The position numbers were made by a program, and so were the translations under genes. This document shows positions 28,088-40,600 of a DNA stretch of 64,000 nt, piece by piece (the stretch's first letter is position 1; every line of letters starts with the position of its first letter). Source of the stretch: Nephrocerus scutellatus. Lineage: Eukaryota > Arthropoda > Insecta > Diptera > Pipunculidae. The notes below the pieces were generated by a model. The model had not been told where the DNA came from. It saw only the letters and a program-made list of their open reading frames with translations, and did not search any database. The stretch covers positions 22,062,939 to 22,126,938 of the forward strand of contig OX352766.1 of NCBI GenBank assembly GCA_947095585.1, in the 5' to 3' direction.

Positions 28088-28138
28088 CATTTGTGAAAAA
28101 TAGTCGTGGTAGCCATATGCCAGTAATTGTGTTTAAAT
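28053..28138 (+). pseudogene. Transposase remnant: start codon, A30 tract, C-terminal tail
   Basis: The start codon context CATTATGAA and the final 16 or so codons (matching the C-terminal VKNSRGSH region) survive, separated by 30 A residues. The A tract gives a lysine run followed by an in-frame TAG, so no transposase can be made. All three catalytic aspartates are deleted. Confidence 0.85.
28056..28085 (+). repeat. A30 homopolymer tract at the deletion junction
   Basis: Thirty consecutive A residues exactly where the transposase body is missing. The opposite-strand partner at 28356-28380 has 25. The length difference fits replication slippage. Sequencing error in a homopolymer could also alter the count. 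Confidence 0.9.
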
Positions 28139-28249
28139 GTTAAATGCCAAAAAAATATCTACCAAATAAAAAAAAATTTTGGTCATTTCATAATTTTATA
28201 TGTGTTTTATTCAAAAAAAAAATCGGCAACCTCTTAAAAAAACACCCGT

Positions 28250-28257
28250 TAGATATA
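28250..28257 (+). other. 8-bp junction TAGATATA between the two inverted copies
   Basis: Copy 1 ends ACACCCGT at 28249 and is followed by TA; copy 2 begins at 28258 and is preceded by TA. The 8 bp between do not match the satellite, which has no GATATA at this phase. It may be the trace of two adjacent TA insertions or of a hairpin-joining event. Confidence 0.6.
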
Positions 28258-28495
28258 ACGTGTTTTTTTTTTATTTGGTAGATAATTTTTTGGCATTTAA
28301 CATTTAAACACAATTTCTGGCATATGGCTACCACGACTATTTTTCACAAATGTCATTTTTTTTTTTTTTTTTTTTTTTTTCATAATGATTTGCCAAACAA
28401 TACTGAGTAGAAATGCCACTTTGAGCTGTCAAAACAACTGTCATAAAATAAAACGACATCTATCGGAAAAACAAACCTCATAAAAAAAGACCCGT
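28258..28495 (-). mobile_element. Deleted mariner copy 2, inverted and 3'-truncated
   Basis: 238 bp. Read on the minus strand it starts ACGGGTCTTTTTTTATGAGG, follows the 5' region to the ATG, has 25 A residues (T tract at 28356-28380), then the transposase tail and the sequence through ACCAAATAAA. Its 3' end is cut. The polyadenylation-site A tract is fused straight to a degraded terminal repeat (ACGTGTTTT on the plus strand, having lost two G residues). About 60 bp of 3' sequence present in copy 1 is missing. The breakpoints lie in T/A runs, so slippage between homopolymers is a likely cause. Confidence 0.85.
28356..28380 (-). repeat. A25 tract (T on plus strand) at deletion junction of copy 2
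   Basis: Twenty-five T residues between TGTCA and CATAATGATT, which is the mirror of the A30 junction in copy 1. The same junction in two copies shows common descent of the deletion. Confidence 0.9.
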
Positions 28496-28497
28496 TA
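28496..28497 (+). other. TA target site duplication, right of composite
   Basis: TA directly after ACCCGT, followed by TAACGCAC of the satellite monomer. Pairs with TA at 27939-27940. Confidence 0.85.
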
Positions 28498-28999
28498 TAA
28501 CGCACTTATTTCGAAGTTCAATTGTTTCATCAAAGGATTGTTTTAGAATTAAAAATTAAATTAAATTTGAAACTTGGAATCATTTCATAAAATTAACTTA
28601 CAAGTGCATATTATAGAGCTCGTAATTTCTTGACCTTCTCAATTGTAATATATAACGCAGTTATTTCGAAGTCCAATTGTGTCATCAAAGGACTGTTTTA
28701 AAATTAAAAATTAAATTAAATTTGAAACTTGGAATCATTTCATAAAATGAACTTACAAAATGCATGTTATAGAGCTCGTAATTTCTTGACCTTCTCAATT
28801 GCAATATATAACGCACTTATTTCGAAGTTCAATTGTTTCACCAAAGGATTGTTTTAGAATTAAAAATTAAATTAAATTTGAAACTTAGAATCATTTCATA
28901 AAATGAACTTACAAAATGCATATTATAGAGCTCGTAATTTCTTGACCTTCTCAGTTGTAATATATAACTCACTTATTTCGAAGTTCAATTGTTTCATCA

Positions 29000-30700
29000 A
29001 AGGATTGTTTTAGAATTAAAAATTAAATTAAATTTGAAACTTGGAATCATTTCATAAAATGAACTTACAAAATGCATATTATAGAGCTCGTAATTTCTTG
29101 ACCTTCTCAATTGCAATATATAACGCAGTTATTTCGAAGTCCAATTGTGTCATCAAAGGACTGTTTTAAAATTAAAAATTAAATTCAATTTGAAACTTGG
29201 AATCATTTCATAAAATGAACTTACAAAATGCATATTATAGAGCTCGTAATTTCTTGACCTTCTCAATTGCAATATATAACGCACTTATTTCGAAGTTCAA
29301 TTGTTTCACCAAAGGATTGTTTTAGAATTAAAAATTAAATTAAATTTGAAACTTGGAATCATTTCATAAAATGAACTTACAAAATGCATATTATAGAGCT
29401 CGTAATTTCTTGACCTTCTCAGTTGTAATATATAACTCACTTATTTCGAAGTTCAATTGCTTCATCAAAGGATTGTTTTAGAATTAAAAATTAAATTAAA
29501 TTTGAAACTTGGAATCATTTCATAAAATTAACTTACAAAATGCATATTATAGAGCTCGTAATTTCTTGACCTTCTCAGTTGTAATATATAACTCACTTAT
29601 TTCGAAGTTCAATTGTTTCATCAAAGGATTGTTTTAGAATTAAAAATTAAATTAAATTTGAAACTTGGAATCATTTCATAAAATTAACTTACAAAATGCA
29701 TATTATAGAGCTCGTAATTTCTTGACCTTCTCAATTGCAATATATAACGCACTTATTTCGAAGTTCAATTGTTTCACCAAAGGATTGTTTTAGAAATAAA
29801 ATTAAATTAAATTTGAAACTTGGAATCATTTCATAAAATTAACTTACAAAATGCATATTATAGAGCTCGTAATTTCTTGACCTTCTCAGTTGTAATATAT
29901 AACTCACTTATTTCGAAGTTCAATTGTTTCATCAAAGGATTGTTTTAGAATTAAAAATTAAATTAAATTTGAAACTTGGAATCATTTCATAAAATGAACT
30001 TACAAAATGCATATTATAGAGCTCGTAATTTCTTGACCTTCTCAATTGCAATATATAACGCACTTATTTCGAAGTTCAATTGTTTCACCAAAGGATTGTT
30101 TTAGAAATAAAATTAAATTAAATTTGAAACTTGGAATCATTTCATAAAATTAACTTACAAAATGCATATTATAGAGCTCGTAATTTCTTGACCTTCTCAA
30201 TTGCAATATATAACGCACTTATTTCGAAGTTCAATTGTTTCATCAAAGGATTGTTTTAGAATTAAAAATTAAATTAAATTTGAAACTTGGAATCAACTTA
30301 TCAACTTACAAAATGCATATTATAGAGCTCGTAATTTCTTGACCTTCTCAACTGTAATATATAACGCACTTATTTCGAAGTCCAATTGTGTCATCAAAGG
30401 ACTGTTTTAAAATTAAACATTCATTCAAATTTTCATAAAATGAACTTACAAAATGCATATTATAGAGCTCGTAATTTCTTGACCTTCTCAATTGCAATAT
30501 ATAACGCAGTTATTTCGAAGTCCAATTGTGTCATCAAAGGACTGTTTTAAAATTAAAAATTAAATTAAATTTGAAACTTGGAATCATTTCATAAAATTAA
30601 CTTACAAAATGCATATTATAGAGCTCGTAATTTCTTGACCTTCTCAGTTGTAATATATAACTCACATATTTCGAAGTTCAATTGTTTCATCAAAGGATTG
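29000..30700 (+). repeat. Segmental repeat, partner at about 33450-35150 (offset 4448)
   Basis: Rare variants recur about 4448 bp apart: AAATTCAATTTG with TTCA at 29184 and 33633, AATCAACTTATCAACTT at 30291 and 34739, and CTCACATATTTCG at 30661 and 35109. The first pair is 4449 apart, so a one-base indel lies between. Both copies have a few private substitutions, such as CAATTGAAATATA in the right copy. Boundaries are approximate. Confidence 0.72.
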
Positions 30701-33700
30701 TTTTAGAATTAAAAATTAAATTAAATTTGAAACTTGGAATCATTTCATAAAATTAACTTACAAAATGCATATTATAGAGCTCGTAATTTCTTGACCTTCT
30801 CAATTGCAATATATAACGCACTTATTTCGAAGTTCAATTGTTTCACCAAAGGATTGTTTTAGAATTAAAAATTAAATTAAATTTGAAACTTGGAATAATT
30901 TCATAAAATTAACTTACAAAATGCATATTATAGAGCTCGTAATTTCTTGACCTTCTCAGTTGTAATATATAACTCACTTATTTCGAAGTTCAATTGTTTC
31001 ATCAAATGATTGTTTTAGAATTAAAAATTAAATTAAATTTGAAACTTGGAATCATTTCATAAAATGAACTTACAAAATGCATATTATAGAGCTCGTAATT
31101 TCTTGACCTTCTCAATTGCAATATATAACGCACTTATTTCGAAGTTCAATTGTTTCACCAAAGGATTGTTTTAGAAATAAAATTAAATTAAATTTGAAAC
31201 TTGGAATCATTTCATAAAATTAACTTACAAAATGCATATTATAGAGCTCGTAATTTCTTGACCTTCTCAATTGCAATATATAACGCACTTATTTCGAAGT
31301 TCAATTGTTTCACCAAAGGATTGTTTTAGAAATAAAATTAAATTAAATTTGAAACTTGGAATCATTTCATAAAATTAACTTACAAAATGCATATTATAGA
31401 GCTCGTAATTTCTTGACCTTCTCAATTGCAATATATAACGCACTTATTTCGAAGTTTAATTGTTTCACCAAAGGATTGTTTTAGAAATAAAATTAAATTA
31501 AATTTGAAACTTGGAATCATTTCATAAAATTAACTTACAAAATGCATATTATAGAGCTCGTAATTTCTTGACCTTCTCAGTTGTAATATATAACTCACTT
31601 ATTTCGAAGTTCAATTGTTTCATCAAAGGATTGTTTTAGAATTAAAAATTAAATTAAATTTGAAACTTGGAATCATTTCATAAAATGAACTTACAAAATG
31701 CATATTATAGAGCTCGTAATTTCTTGACCTTCTCAATTGCAATATATAACGCACTTATTTCGAAGTTCAATTGTTTCATCAAAGGATTGTTTTAGAATTA
31801 AAAATTAAATTAAATTTGAAACTTGGAATCATTTCATAAAATTAACTTACAAAATGCATATTATAGAGCTCGTAATTTCTTGACCTTCTCAACTGTAATA
31901 TATAACGCACTTATTTCGAAGTCCAATTGTGTCATCAAAGGACTGTTTTAAAATTAAAAATTCATTCAAATTTTCATAAAATGAACTTACAAAATGCATA
32001 TTATAGAGCTCGTAATTTCTTGACCTTCTCAATTGCAATATATAACGCACTTATTTCGAAGTTCAATTGTTTCATCAAAGGATTGTTTTAGAATTAAAAA
32101 TTAAATTAAATTTGAAACTTGGAATCATTTCATAAAATTAACTTACAAAATGCATATTATAGAGCTCCTAATTTCTTGACCTTCTCAATTGCAATATATA
32201 ACGCACTTATTTCGAAGTTCAATTGTTTCATCAAAGGATTGTTTTAGAATTAAAAATTAAATTAAATTTGAAACTTGGAATCATTTCATAAAATTAACTT
32301 ACAAAATGCATATTATAGAGCTCGTAATTTCTTGACCTTCTCAACTGTAATATATAACGCACTTATTTCGAAGTCCAATTGTGTCATCAAAGGACTGTTT
32401 TAAAATTAAAAATTCATTCAAATTTTCATAAAATGAACTTACAAAATGCATATTATAGAGCTCGTAATTTCTTGACCTTCTCAATTGCAATATATAACGC
32501 ACTTATTTCGAAGTTCAATTGTTTCATCAAAGGATTGTTTTAGAATTAAAAATTAATTAAATTCGAAACTTGGAATCATTTCATAAAATTAACTTACGAA
32601 ATGCATATTATAGAGCTCGTTATTTCTTGACCTTCTCAATTGCAATATATAACGCACTTATTTCGAAGTTCAATTGTTTCATCAAAGGATTGTTTTAGAA
32701 TTAAAAATTAAATTAAATTTGAAACTTGGAATCATTTCATAAAATTAACTTACAAAATGCATATTATAGAGCTCCTAATTTCTTGACCTTCTCAATTGCA
32801 ATATATAACGCACTTATTTCGAAGTTCAATTGTTTCATCAAAGGATTGTTTTAGAATTAAAAATTAAATTAAATTTGAAACTTGGAATCATTTCATAAAA
32901 TTAACTTACAAAATGCATTTTATAGAGCTCGTTATTTCTTGACATTCTCAACTGTAATATATAACGCACTTATTTCGAAGTCCAATTGTGTCATCAGAGG
33001 ACTGTTTTAGAATTAAAAATTAAATTAAATTTGAAACTTGGAATCATTTCATAAAATTAACTTACAAAATGCATATTATAAAGCTCGTAATTTCTTGACC
33101 TTCTCAATTGCAATATATAACGCACTTATTTCGAAGTTCAATTGTTTCATCAAAGGATTGTTTTAGAATTAAAAATTAAATTAAATTTGAAACTTGGAAT
33201 CATTTCATAAAATTAACTTACAAAATGCATATTATAGAGCTCGTAATTTCTTGACCTTCTCAGTTGTAATATATAACTCACTTATTTCGAAGTTCAATTG
33301 TTTCATCAAAGGATTGTTTTAGAATTAAAAATTAAATTAAATTTGAAACTTGGAATCATTTCATAAAATTAACTTACAAAATGCATATTATAGAGCTCGT
33401 AATTTCTTGACCTTCTCAATTGTAATATATAACGCAGTTATTTCGAAGTCCAATTGTGTCATCAAAGGACTGTTTTAAAATTAAAAATTCATTCAAATAT
33501 TCATAAAATGAACTTACAAAATGCATATTATAGAGCTCGTAATTTCTTGACCTTCTCAATTGCAATATATAACGCAGTTATTTCGAAGTCCAATTGTGTC
33601 ATCAAAGGACTGTTTTAAAATTAAAAATTAAATTCAATTTGAAACTTGGAATCATTTCATAAAATGAACTTACAAAATGCATATTATAGAGCTCGTAATT

Positions 33701-35559
33701 TCTTGACCTTCTCAATTGAAATATATAACGCACTTATTTCGAAGTTCAATTGTTTCACCAAAGGATTGTTTTAGAATTAAAAATTAAATTAAATTTGAAA
33801 CTTGGAATCATTTCATAAAATGAACTAACAAAATGCATATTATAGAGCTCGTAATTTCTTGACCTTCTCAGTTGTAATATATAACTCACTTATTTCGAAG
33901 TTCAATTGTTTCATCAAAGGATTGTTTTAGAATTAAAAATTAAATTAAATTTGAAACTTGGAATCATTTCATAAAATTAACTTACAAAATGCATATTATA
34001 GAGCTCGTAATTTCTTGACTTTCTCAGTTGTAATATATAACTCACTTATTTCGAAGTTCAATTGTTTCATCAAAGGATTGTTTTAGAATTAAAAATTAAA
34101 TTAAATTTGAAACTTGGAATCATTTCATAAAATTAACTTACAAAATGCATATTATAGAGCTCGTAATTTCTTGACCTTCTCAATTGCAATATATAACGCA
34201 CTTATTTCGAAGTTCAATTGTTTCACCAAAGGATTGTTTTAGAAATAAAATTAAATTTAATTTGAAACTTGGAATCATTTCATAAAATTAACTAACAAAA
34301 TGCATATTATAGAGCTCGTAATTTCTTGACCTTCTCAATTGCAATATATAACGCACTTATTTCGAAGTTCAATTGTTTCACCAAAGGATTGTTTTAGAAA
34401 TAAAATTAAATTAAATTTGAAACTTGGAATCATTTCATAAAATGAACTTACAAAATGCATATTATAGAGCTCGTAATTTCTTGACCTTCTCAATTGCAAT
34501 ATATAACGCACTTATTTCGAAGTTCAATTGTTTCACCAAAGGATTGTTTTAGAAATAAAATTAAATTAAATTTGAAACTTGGAATCATTTCATAAAATTA
34601 ACTTACAAAATGCATATTATAGAGCTCGTAATTTCTTGACCTTCTCAATTGCAATATATAACGCACTTATTTCGAAGTTCAATTGTTTCATCAAAGGATT
34701 GTTTTAGAATTAAAAATTAAATTAAATTTGAAACTTGGAATCAACTTATCAACTTACAAAATGCATATTATAGAGCTCGTAATTTCTTGACCTTCTCAAC
34801 TGTAATATACAACGCACTTATTTCGAAGTCCAATTGTGTCATCAAAGGACTGTTTTAAAATTAAACATTCATTCAAATTTTCATAAAATGAACTTACAAA
34901 ATGCATATTATAGAGCTCGTAATTTCTTGACCTTCTCAATTGCAATATATAACGCAGTTATTTCGAAGTCCAATTGTGTCATCAAAGGACTGTTTTAAAA
35001 TTAAAAATTAAATTAAATTTGAAACTTGGAATCATTTCATAAAATTAACTTACAAAATGCATATTATAGCGCTCGTAATTTCTTGACCTTCTCAGTTGTA
35101 ATATATAACTCACATATTTCGAAGTTCAATTGTTTCATCAAAGGATTGTTTTAGAATTAAAAATTAAATTAAATTTGAAACTTGGAATCATTTAATAAAA
35201 TGAACTAACAAAATGCATATTATAGAGCTCGTAATTTCTTGACCTTCTCAGTTGTAATATATAACTCACTTATTTCGAAGTTCAATTGTTTCATCAAAGG
35301 ATTGTTTTAGAATTAAAAATTAAATTAAATTTGAAACTTGGAATCATTTCATAAAATTAACTTACAAAATGCATATTATAGAGCTCGTAATTTCTTGACC
35401 TTCTCAACTGTAATATATAACGCACTTATTTCGAAGTCCAATTGTGTCATCAAAGGACTGTTTTAAAATTAAAAATTCATTCAAATTTTCATAAAATGAA
35501 CTTACAAAATGCATATTATAGAGCTCGTAATTTCTTGACCTTCTCAATTGCAATATATA

Positions 35560-38055
35560 ACGCAGTTATTTCGAAGTCCAATTGTGTCATCAAAGGACTG
35601 TTTTAAAATTAAAAATTAAATTCAATTTGAAACTTGGAATCATTTCATAAAATGAACTTACAAAATGCATATTATAGAGCTCGTAATTTCTTGACCTTCT
35701 CAATTGCAATATATAACGCACTTATTTCGAAGTTCAATTGTTTCACCAAAGGATTGTTTTAGAATTAAAAATTAAATTAAATTTGAAACTTGGAATCATT
35801 TCATAAAATGAACTTACAAAATGCATATTATAGAGCTCGTAATTTCTTGACCTTCTCAGTTGTAATATATAACTCACTTATTTCGAAGTTCAATTGTTTC
35901 ATCAAAGGATTGTTTTAGAATTAAAAATTAAATTAAATTTGAAACTTGGAATCATTTCATAAAATTAACTTACAAAATGCATATTATAGAGCTCGTAATT
36001 TCTTGACCTTCTCAGTTGTAATATATAACTCACTTATTTCGAAGTTCAATTGTTTCATCAAAGGATTGTTTTAGAATTAAAAATTAAATTAAATTTGAAA
36101 CTTGGAATCATTTCATAAAATGAACTTACAAAATGCATATTATAGAGCTCGTAATTTCTTGACCTTCTCAATTGCAATATATAACGCAGTTATTTCGAAG
36201 TCCAATTGTGTCATCAAAGGACTGTTTTAAAATTAAAAATTAAATTAAATTTGAAACTTGGAATCATTTCATAAAATTAACTTACAAAATGCATATTATA
36301 GAGCTCGTAATTTCTTGACCTTCTCAGTTGTAATATATAACTCACATATTTCGAAGTTCAATTGTTTCATCAAATATTGTTTTAGAATTAAAAATTAAAT
36401 TAAATTTGAAACTTGGAATCATTTCATAAAATTAACTTACAAAATGCATATTATAGAGCTCGTAATTTCTTGACCTTCTCAATTGCAATATATAACGCAC
36501 TTATTTCGAAGTTCAATTGTTTCACCAAAGGATTGTTTTAGAATTAAAAATTAAATTAAATTTGAAACTTGGAATCATTTCATAAAATTAACTTACAAAA
36601 TGCATATTATAGAGCTCGTAATTTCTTGACCTTCTCAATTGCAATATATAACGCACTTATTTCGAAGTTCAATTGTTTCACCAAAGGATTGTTTTAGAAA
36701 TAAAATTAAATTAAATTTGAAACTTGGAATCATTTCATAAAATTAACTTACAAAATGCATATTATAGAGCTCGTAATTTCTTGACCTTCTCAATTGCAAT
36801 ATATAACGCAGTTATTTCGAAGTCCAATTGTGTCATCAAAGGACTGTTTTAAAATTAAAAATTAAATTCAATTTGAAACTTGGAATCATTTCATAAAATG
36901 AACTTACAAAATGCATATTATAGAGCTCGTAATTTCTTGACCTTCTCAATTGCAATATATAACGCACTTATTTCGAAGTTCAATTGTTTCACCAAAGGAT
37001 TGTTTTAGAATTAAAAATTAAATTAAATTTGAAACTTGGAATCATTTCATAAAATGAACTTACAAAATGCATATTATAGAGCTCGTAATTTCTTGACCTT
37101 CTCAGTTGTAATATATAACTCACTTATTTCGAAGTTCAATTGTTTCATCAAAGGATTGTTTTAGAATTAAAAATTAAATTAAATTTGAAACTTGGAATCA
37201 TTTCATAAAATTAACTTACAAAATGCATATTATAGAGCTCGTAATTTCTTGACCTTCTCAGTTGTAATATATAACTCACTTATTTCGAAGTTCAATTGTT
37301 TCATCAAAGGATTGTTTTAGAATTAAAAATTAAATTAAATTTGAAACTTGGAATCATTTCATAAAATGAACTTACAAAATGCATATTATAGAGCTCGTAA
37401 TTTCTTGACCTTCTCAATTGCAATATATAACGCAGTTATTTCGAAGTCCAATTGTGTCATCAAAGGACTGTTTTAAAATTAAAAATTAAATTAAATTTGA
37501 AACTTGGAATCATTTCATAAAATTAACTTACAAAATGCATATTATAGAGCTCGTAATTTCTTGACCTTCTCAGTTGTAATATATAACTCACATATTTCGA
37601 AGTTCAATTGTTTCATCAAATATTGTTTTAGAATTAAAAATTAAATTAAATTTGAAACTTGGAATCATTTCATAAAATTAACTTACAAAATGCATATTAT
37701 AGAGCTCGTAATTTCTTGACCTTCTCAATTGCAATATATAACGCACTTATTTCGAAGTTCAATTGTTTCACCAAAGGATTGTTTTAGAATTAAAAATTAA
37801 ATTAAATTTGAAACTTGGAATCATTTCATAAAATTAACTTACAAAATGCATATTATAGAGCTCGTAATTTCTTGACCTTCTCAATTGCAATATATAACGC
37901 ACTTATTTCGAAGTTCAATTGTTTCACCAAAGGATTGTTTTAGAAATAAAATTAAATTAAATTTGAAACTTGGAATCATTTCATAAAATTAACTTACAAA
38001 ATGCATATTATAGAGCTCGTAATTTCTTGACCTTCTCAATTGCAATATATAACGC
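35560..38055 (+). repeat. 1246-bp (8-monomer) tandem higher-order repeat
   Basis: TTCAATTTGAAAC at 35621 and 36867, the two-base-deleted TCATCAAATATTG with CAAATATT at 36371 and 37617, and GTTTTAGAAATAAAA at 36691 and 37937 all recur at +1246. Copies run about 35560-36808 and 36809-38055, after which the second diverges. No marker I checked differs between copies. Confidence 0.82.
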
Positions 38056-40380
38056 ACTTATTTCGAAGTTCAATTGTTTCACCAAAGGATTGTTTTAGAA
38101 ATAAAATTAAATTAAATTTGAAACTTGGAATCATTTCATAAAATTAATTACAAAATGCATATTATAGAGCTCGTAATTTCTTGACCTTCTCAATTGCAAT
38201 ATATAACGCACTTATTTCGAAGTTCAATTGTTTCACCAAAGGATTGTTTTAGAAATAAAATTAAATTAAATTTGAAACTTGGAATCATTTCATAAAATTA
38301 ACTTACAAAATGCATATTATAGAGCTCGTAATTTCTTGACCTTCTCAATTGCAATATATAACGCACTTATTTCGAAGTTCAATTGTTTCACCAAAGGATT
38401 GTTTTAGAAATAAAATTAAATTAAATTTGAAACTTGGAATCATTTCATAAAATTAACTTACAAAATGCATATTATAGAGCTCGTAATTTCTTGACCTTCT
38501 CAGTTGTAATATATAACTCACTTATTTCGAAGTTCAATTGTTTTATCAAAGGATTGTTTTAGAATTAAAAATTAAATTAAATTTGAAACTTGGAATCATT
38601 TCATAAAATGAACTTACAAAATGCATATTATAGAGCTCGTAATTTCTTGACCTTCTCAATTGCAATATATAACGCACTTATTTCGAAGTTCAATTGTTTC
38701 ACCAAAGGATTGTTTTAGAAATAAAATTAAATTAAATTTGAAACTTGGAATCATTTCATAAAATTAACTTACAAAATGCATATTATAGAGCTCGTAATTT
38801 CTTGACCTTCTCAGTTGTAATATATAACTCACTTATTTCGAAGTTCAATTGTTTTATCAAAGGATTGTTTTAGAATTAATAATTAAATTAAATTTGAAAC
38901 TTGGAATCATTTCATAAAATGAACTTACAAAATGCATATTATAGAGCTCGTAATTTCTTGACCTTCTCAACTGTAATATATAACGCACTTATTTCGAAGT
39001 CCAATTGTGTCATCAGAGGACTGTTTTAAAATTAAACATTCATTCAAATTTTCATAAAATGAACTTACAAAATGCATATTATAGAGCTCGTAATTTCTTG
39101 ACCTTCTCAATTGCAATATATAACGCAGTTATTTCGAAGTCCAATTGTTTCATCAAAGGATTGTTTTAGAATTAAAAATTAAATTAAATTTGAAACTTGG
39201 AATCATTTCATAAAATGAACTTACAAAATGCATATTATAGAGCTCGTAATTTCTTGACCTTCTCAATTGCAATATATAACGCACTTATTTCGAAGTTCAA
39301 TTGTTTCACCAAAGGATTGTTTTAGAAATAAAATTAAATTAAATTTGAAACTTGGAATCATTTCATAAAATTAATTACAAAATGCATATTATAGAGCTCG
39401 TAATTTCTTGACCTTCTCAATTGCAATATATAACGCACTTATTTCGAAGTTCAATTGTTTCACCAAAGGATTGTTTTAGAAATAAAATTAAATTAAATTT
39501 GAAACTTGGAATCATTTCATAAAATTAACTTACAAAATGCATATTATAGAGCTCGTAATTTCTTGACCTTCTCAATTGCAATATATAACGCACTTATTTC
39601 GAAGTTCAATTGTTTCACCAAAGGATTGTTTTAGAAATAAAATTAAATTAAATTTGAAACTTGGAATCATTTCATAAAATTAACTTACAAAATGCATATT
39701 ATAGAGCTCGTAATTTCTTGACCTTCTCAGTTGTAATATATAACTCACTTATTTCGAAGTTCAATTGTTTTATCAAAGGATTGTTTTAGAATTAAAAATT
39801 AAATTAAATTTGAAACTTGGAATCATTTCATAAAATGAACTTACAAAATGCATATTATAGAGCTCGTAATTTCTTGACCTTCTCAACTGTAATATATAAC
39901 GCACTTATTTCGAAGTCCAATTGTGTCATCAGAGGACTGTTTTAAAATTAAACATTCATTCAAATTTTCATAAAATGAACTTACAAAATGCATATTATAG
40001 AGCTCGTAATTTCTTGACCTTCTCAATTGCAATATATAACGCAGTTATTTCGAAGTCCAATTGTGTCATCAAAGGACTGTTTTAAAATTAAAAATTAAAT
40101 TAAATTTGAAACTTGGAATCATTTCATAAAATTAACTTACAAAATGCATATTATAGAGCTCGTAATTTCTTGACCTTCTCAGTTGTAATATATAACTCAC
40201 ATATTTCGAAGTTCAATTGTTTCATCAAAGGATTGTTTTAGAATTAAAAATTAAATTAAATTTGAAACTTGGAATCATTTCATAAAATGAACTTACAAAA
40301 TGCATATTATAGAGCTCGTAATTTCTTGACCTTCTCAATTGCAATATATAACGCCCTTATTTCGAAGTCCAATTGTGTCA
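38000..40380 (+). repeat. 1227-bp tandem higher-order repeat
   Basis: AAATTAATTACAAAATG (one C lost) at 38141 and 39368, and TTTTATCAAAGG at 38541 and 39768, recur at +1227. The unit mixes 156-, 155- and 140-bp monomers, which explains why 1227 is not a multiple of 156. The second copy ends about 100 bp before the full-length mariner. Boundaries are approximate. Confidence 0.75.
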
Positions 40381-40486
40381 TCAAAGGACTGTTTTAAAAT
40401 TAAACATTCATTCAAATTTTCATAAAATGAACTTACAAAATGCATATTATAGAGCTCGTAATTTCTTGACCTTCTCAATTGCAATA

Positions 40487-40488
40487 TA
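40487..40488 (+). other. TA target site duplication, left of full-length mariner
   Basis: Satellite CAATATA ends here and the element begins AAGGGTG. With TA at 41793-41794 it restores the monomer's CAATATATAACGCAC. Confidence 0.9.
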
Positions 40489-40510
40489 AAGGGTGTTTTT
40501 TTCGGAGGTT
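40489..40510 (+). repeat. Left terminal inverted repeat
   Basis: Starts AAGGGTGTTTTTTTCGGAGG. Over the first 22 positions it matches the reverse complement of the right end at 18 (mismatches at positions 2 and 14-16). Similarity fades beyond this. These ends are the likely transposase binding and cleavage sites. Confidence 0.85.
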
Positions 40511-40600
40511 TGTTTTTCCGATAGATGTCGTTTTATTTTGTGACAGTTGTTTTGACAGCTCAAAGTGGCATTTCTACTCAGTATTGTTTGGCAAATCATT

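Larger units (their letters stand above)
27941..28249 (+). mobile_element. Deleted mariner copy 1 (MITE-like), plus strand
   Basis: 309 bp. It begins AAGGGTGTTTTTTTGGGAGG, follows the full-length element's 5' region with a few substitutions, and reaches the transposase start codon at 28053. It then has 30 A residues (28056-28085), resumes at CATTTGTGAAAAATAG (matching 41632 onward in the full-length copy), and continues to the right end ACACCCGT. About 1.03 kb of transposase is gone. Read from the ATG, a stop follows within 16 codons. Because copy 2 has the same internal junction, this looks like an established short subfamily. Confidence 0.88.
27941..28495. mobile_element. Fold-back composite of two deleted mariner elements
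   Basis: A 555-bp insertion made of two non-autonomous mariner derivatives, tail to tail. The left half (plus strand) and right half (minus strand) both start with the 5' terminal repeat of the full-length mariner at 40489-41792. Both outer ends are therefore 5' ends, and the whole could fold into a hairpin with arms of about 230 bp. It is flanked by TA on both sides at the same monomer position as the full-length copy. Neither half encodes transposase, so any movement would need enzyme from an intact relative. Whether it moved as one unit or arose by a second insertion beside the first cannot be settled from this sequence. Confidence 0.88.
28496..40488 (+). repeat. 156-bp satellite array, block II (mixed subtypes)
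   Basis: Same monomer and orientation as block I, about 78 units by length. It mixes the GTTC/GATTG and GTCC/GACTG haplotypes with ACTCAC and ACGCAG forms, several 140-bp units (CATTCATTCAAATTTTC), and a one-base-shorter GAAATAAAATTAAATT form that is common here and almost absent elsewhere. One rare unit reads AATCAACTTATCAACTTAC (30291 and 34739). No genes or other elements are visible. Confidence 0.96.

Noticed and set aside
27899..28090. 63-codon minus-strand reading frame with a phenylalanine run
   Set aside because: The phenylalanine run is the A30 tract read in reverse; the rest is reversed transposon end and satellite.
40565..40600. Twelve extra N-terminal codons of the transposase from a GTG
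   Set aside because: GTG is not a usual eukaryotic start; ATG at 40601 has an acceptable context and the protein then begins like related transposases.
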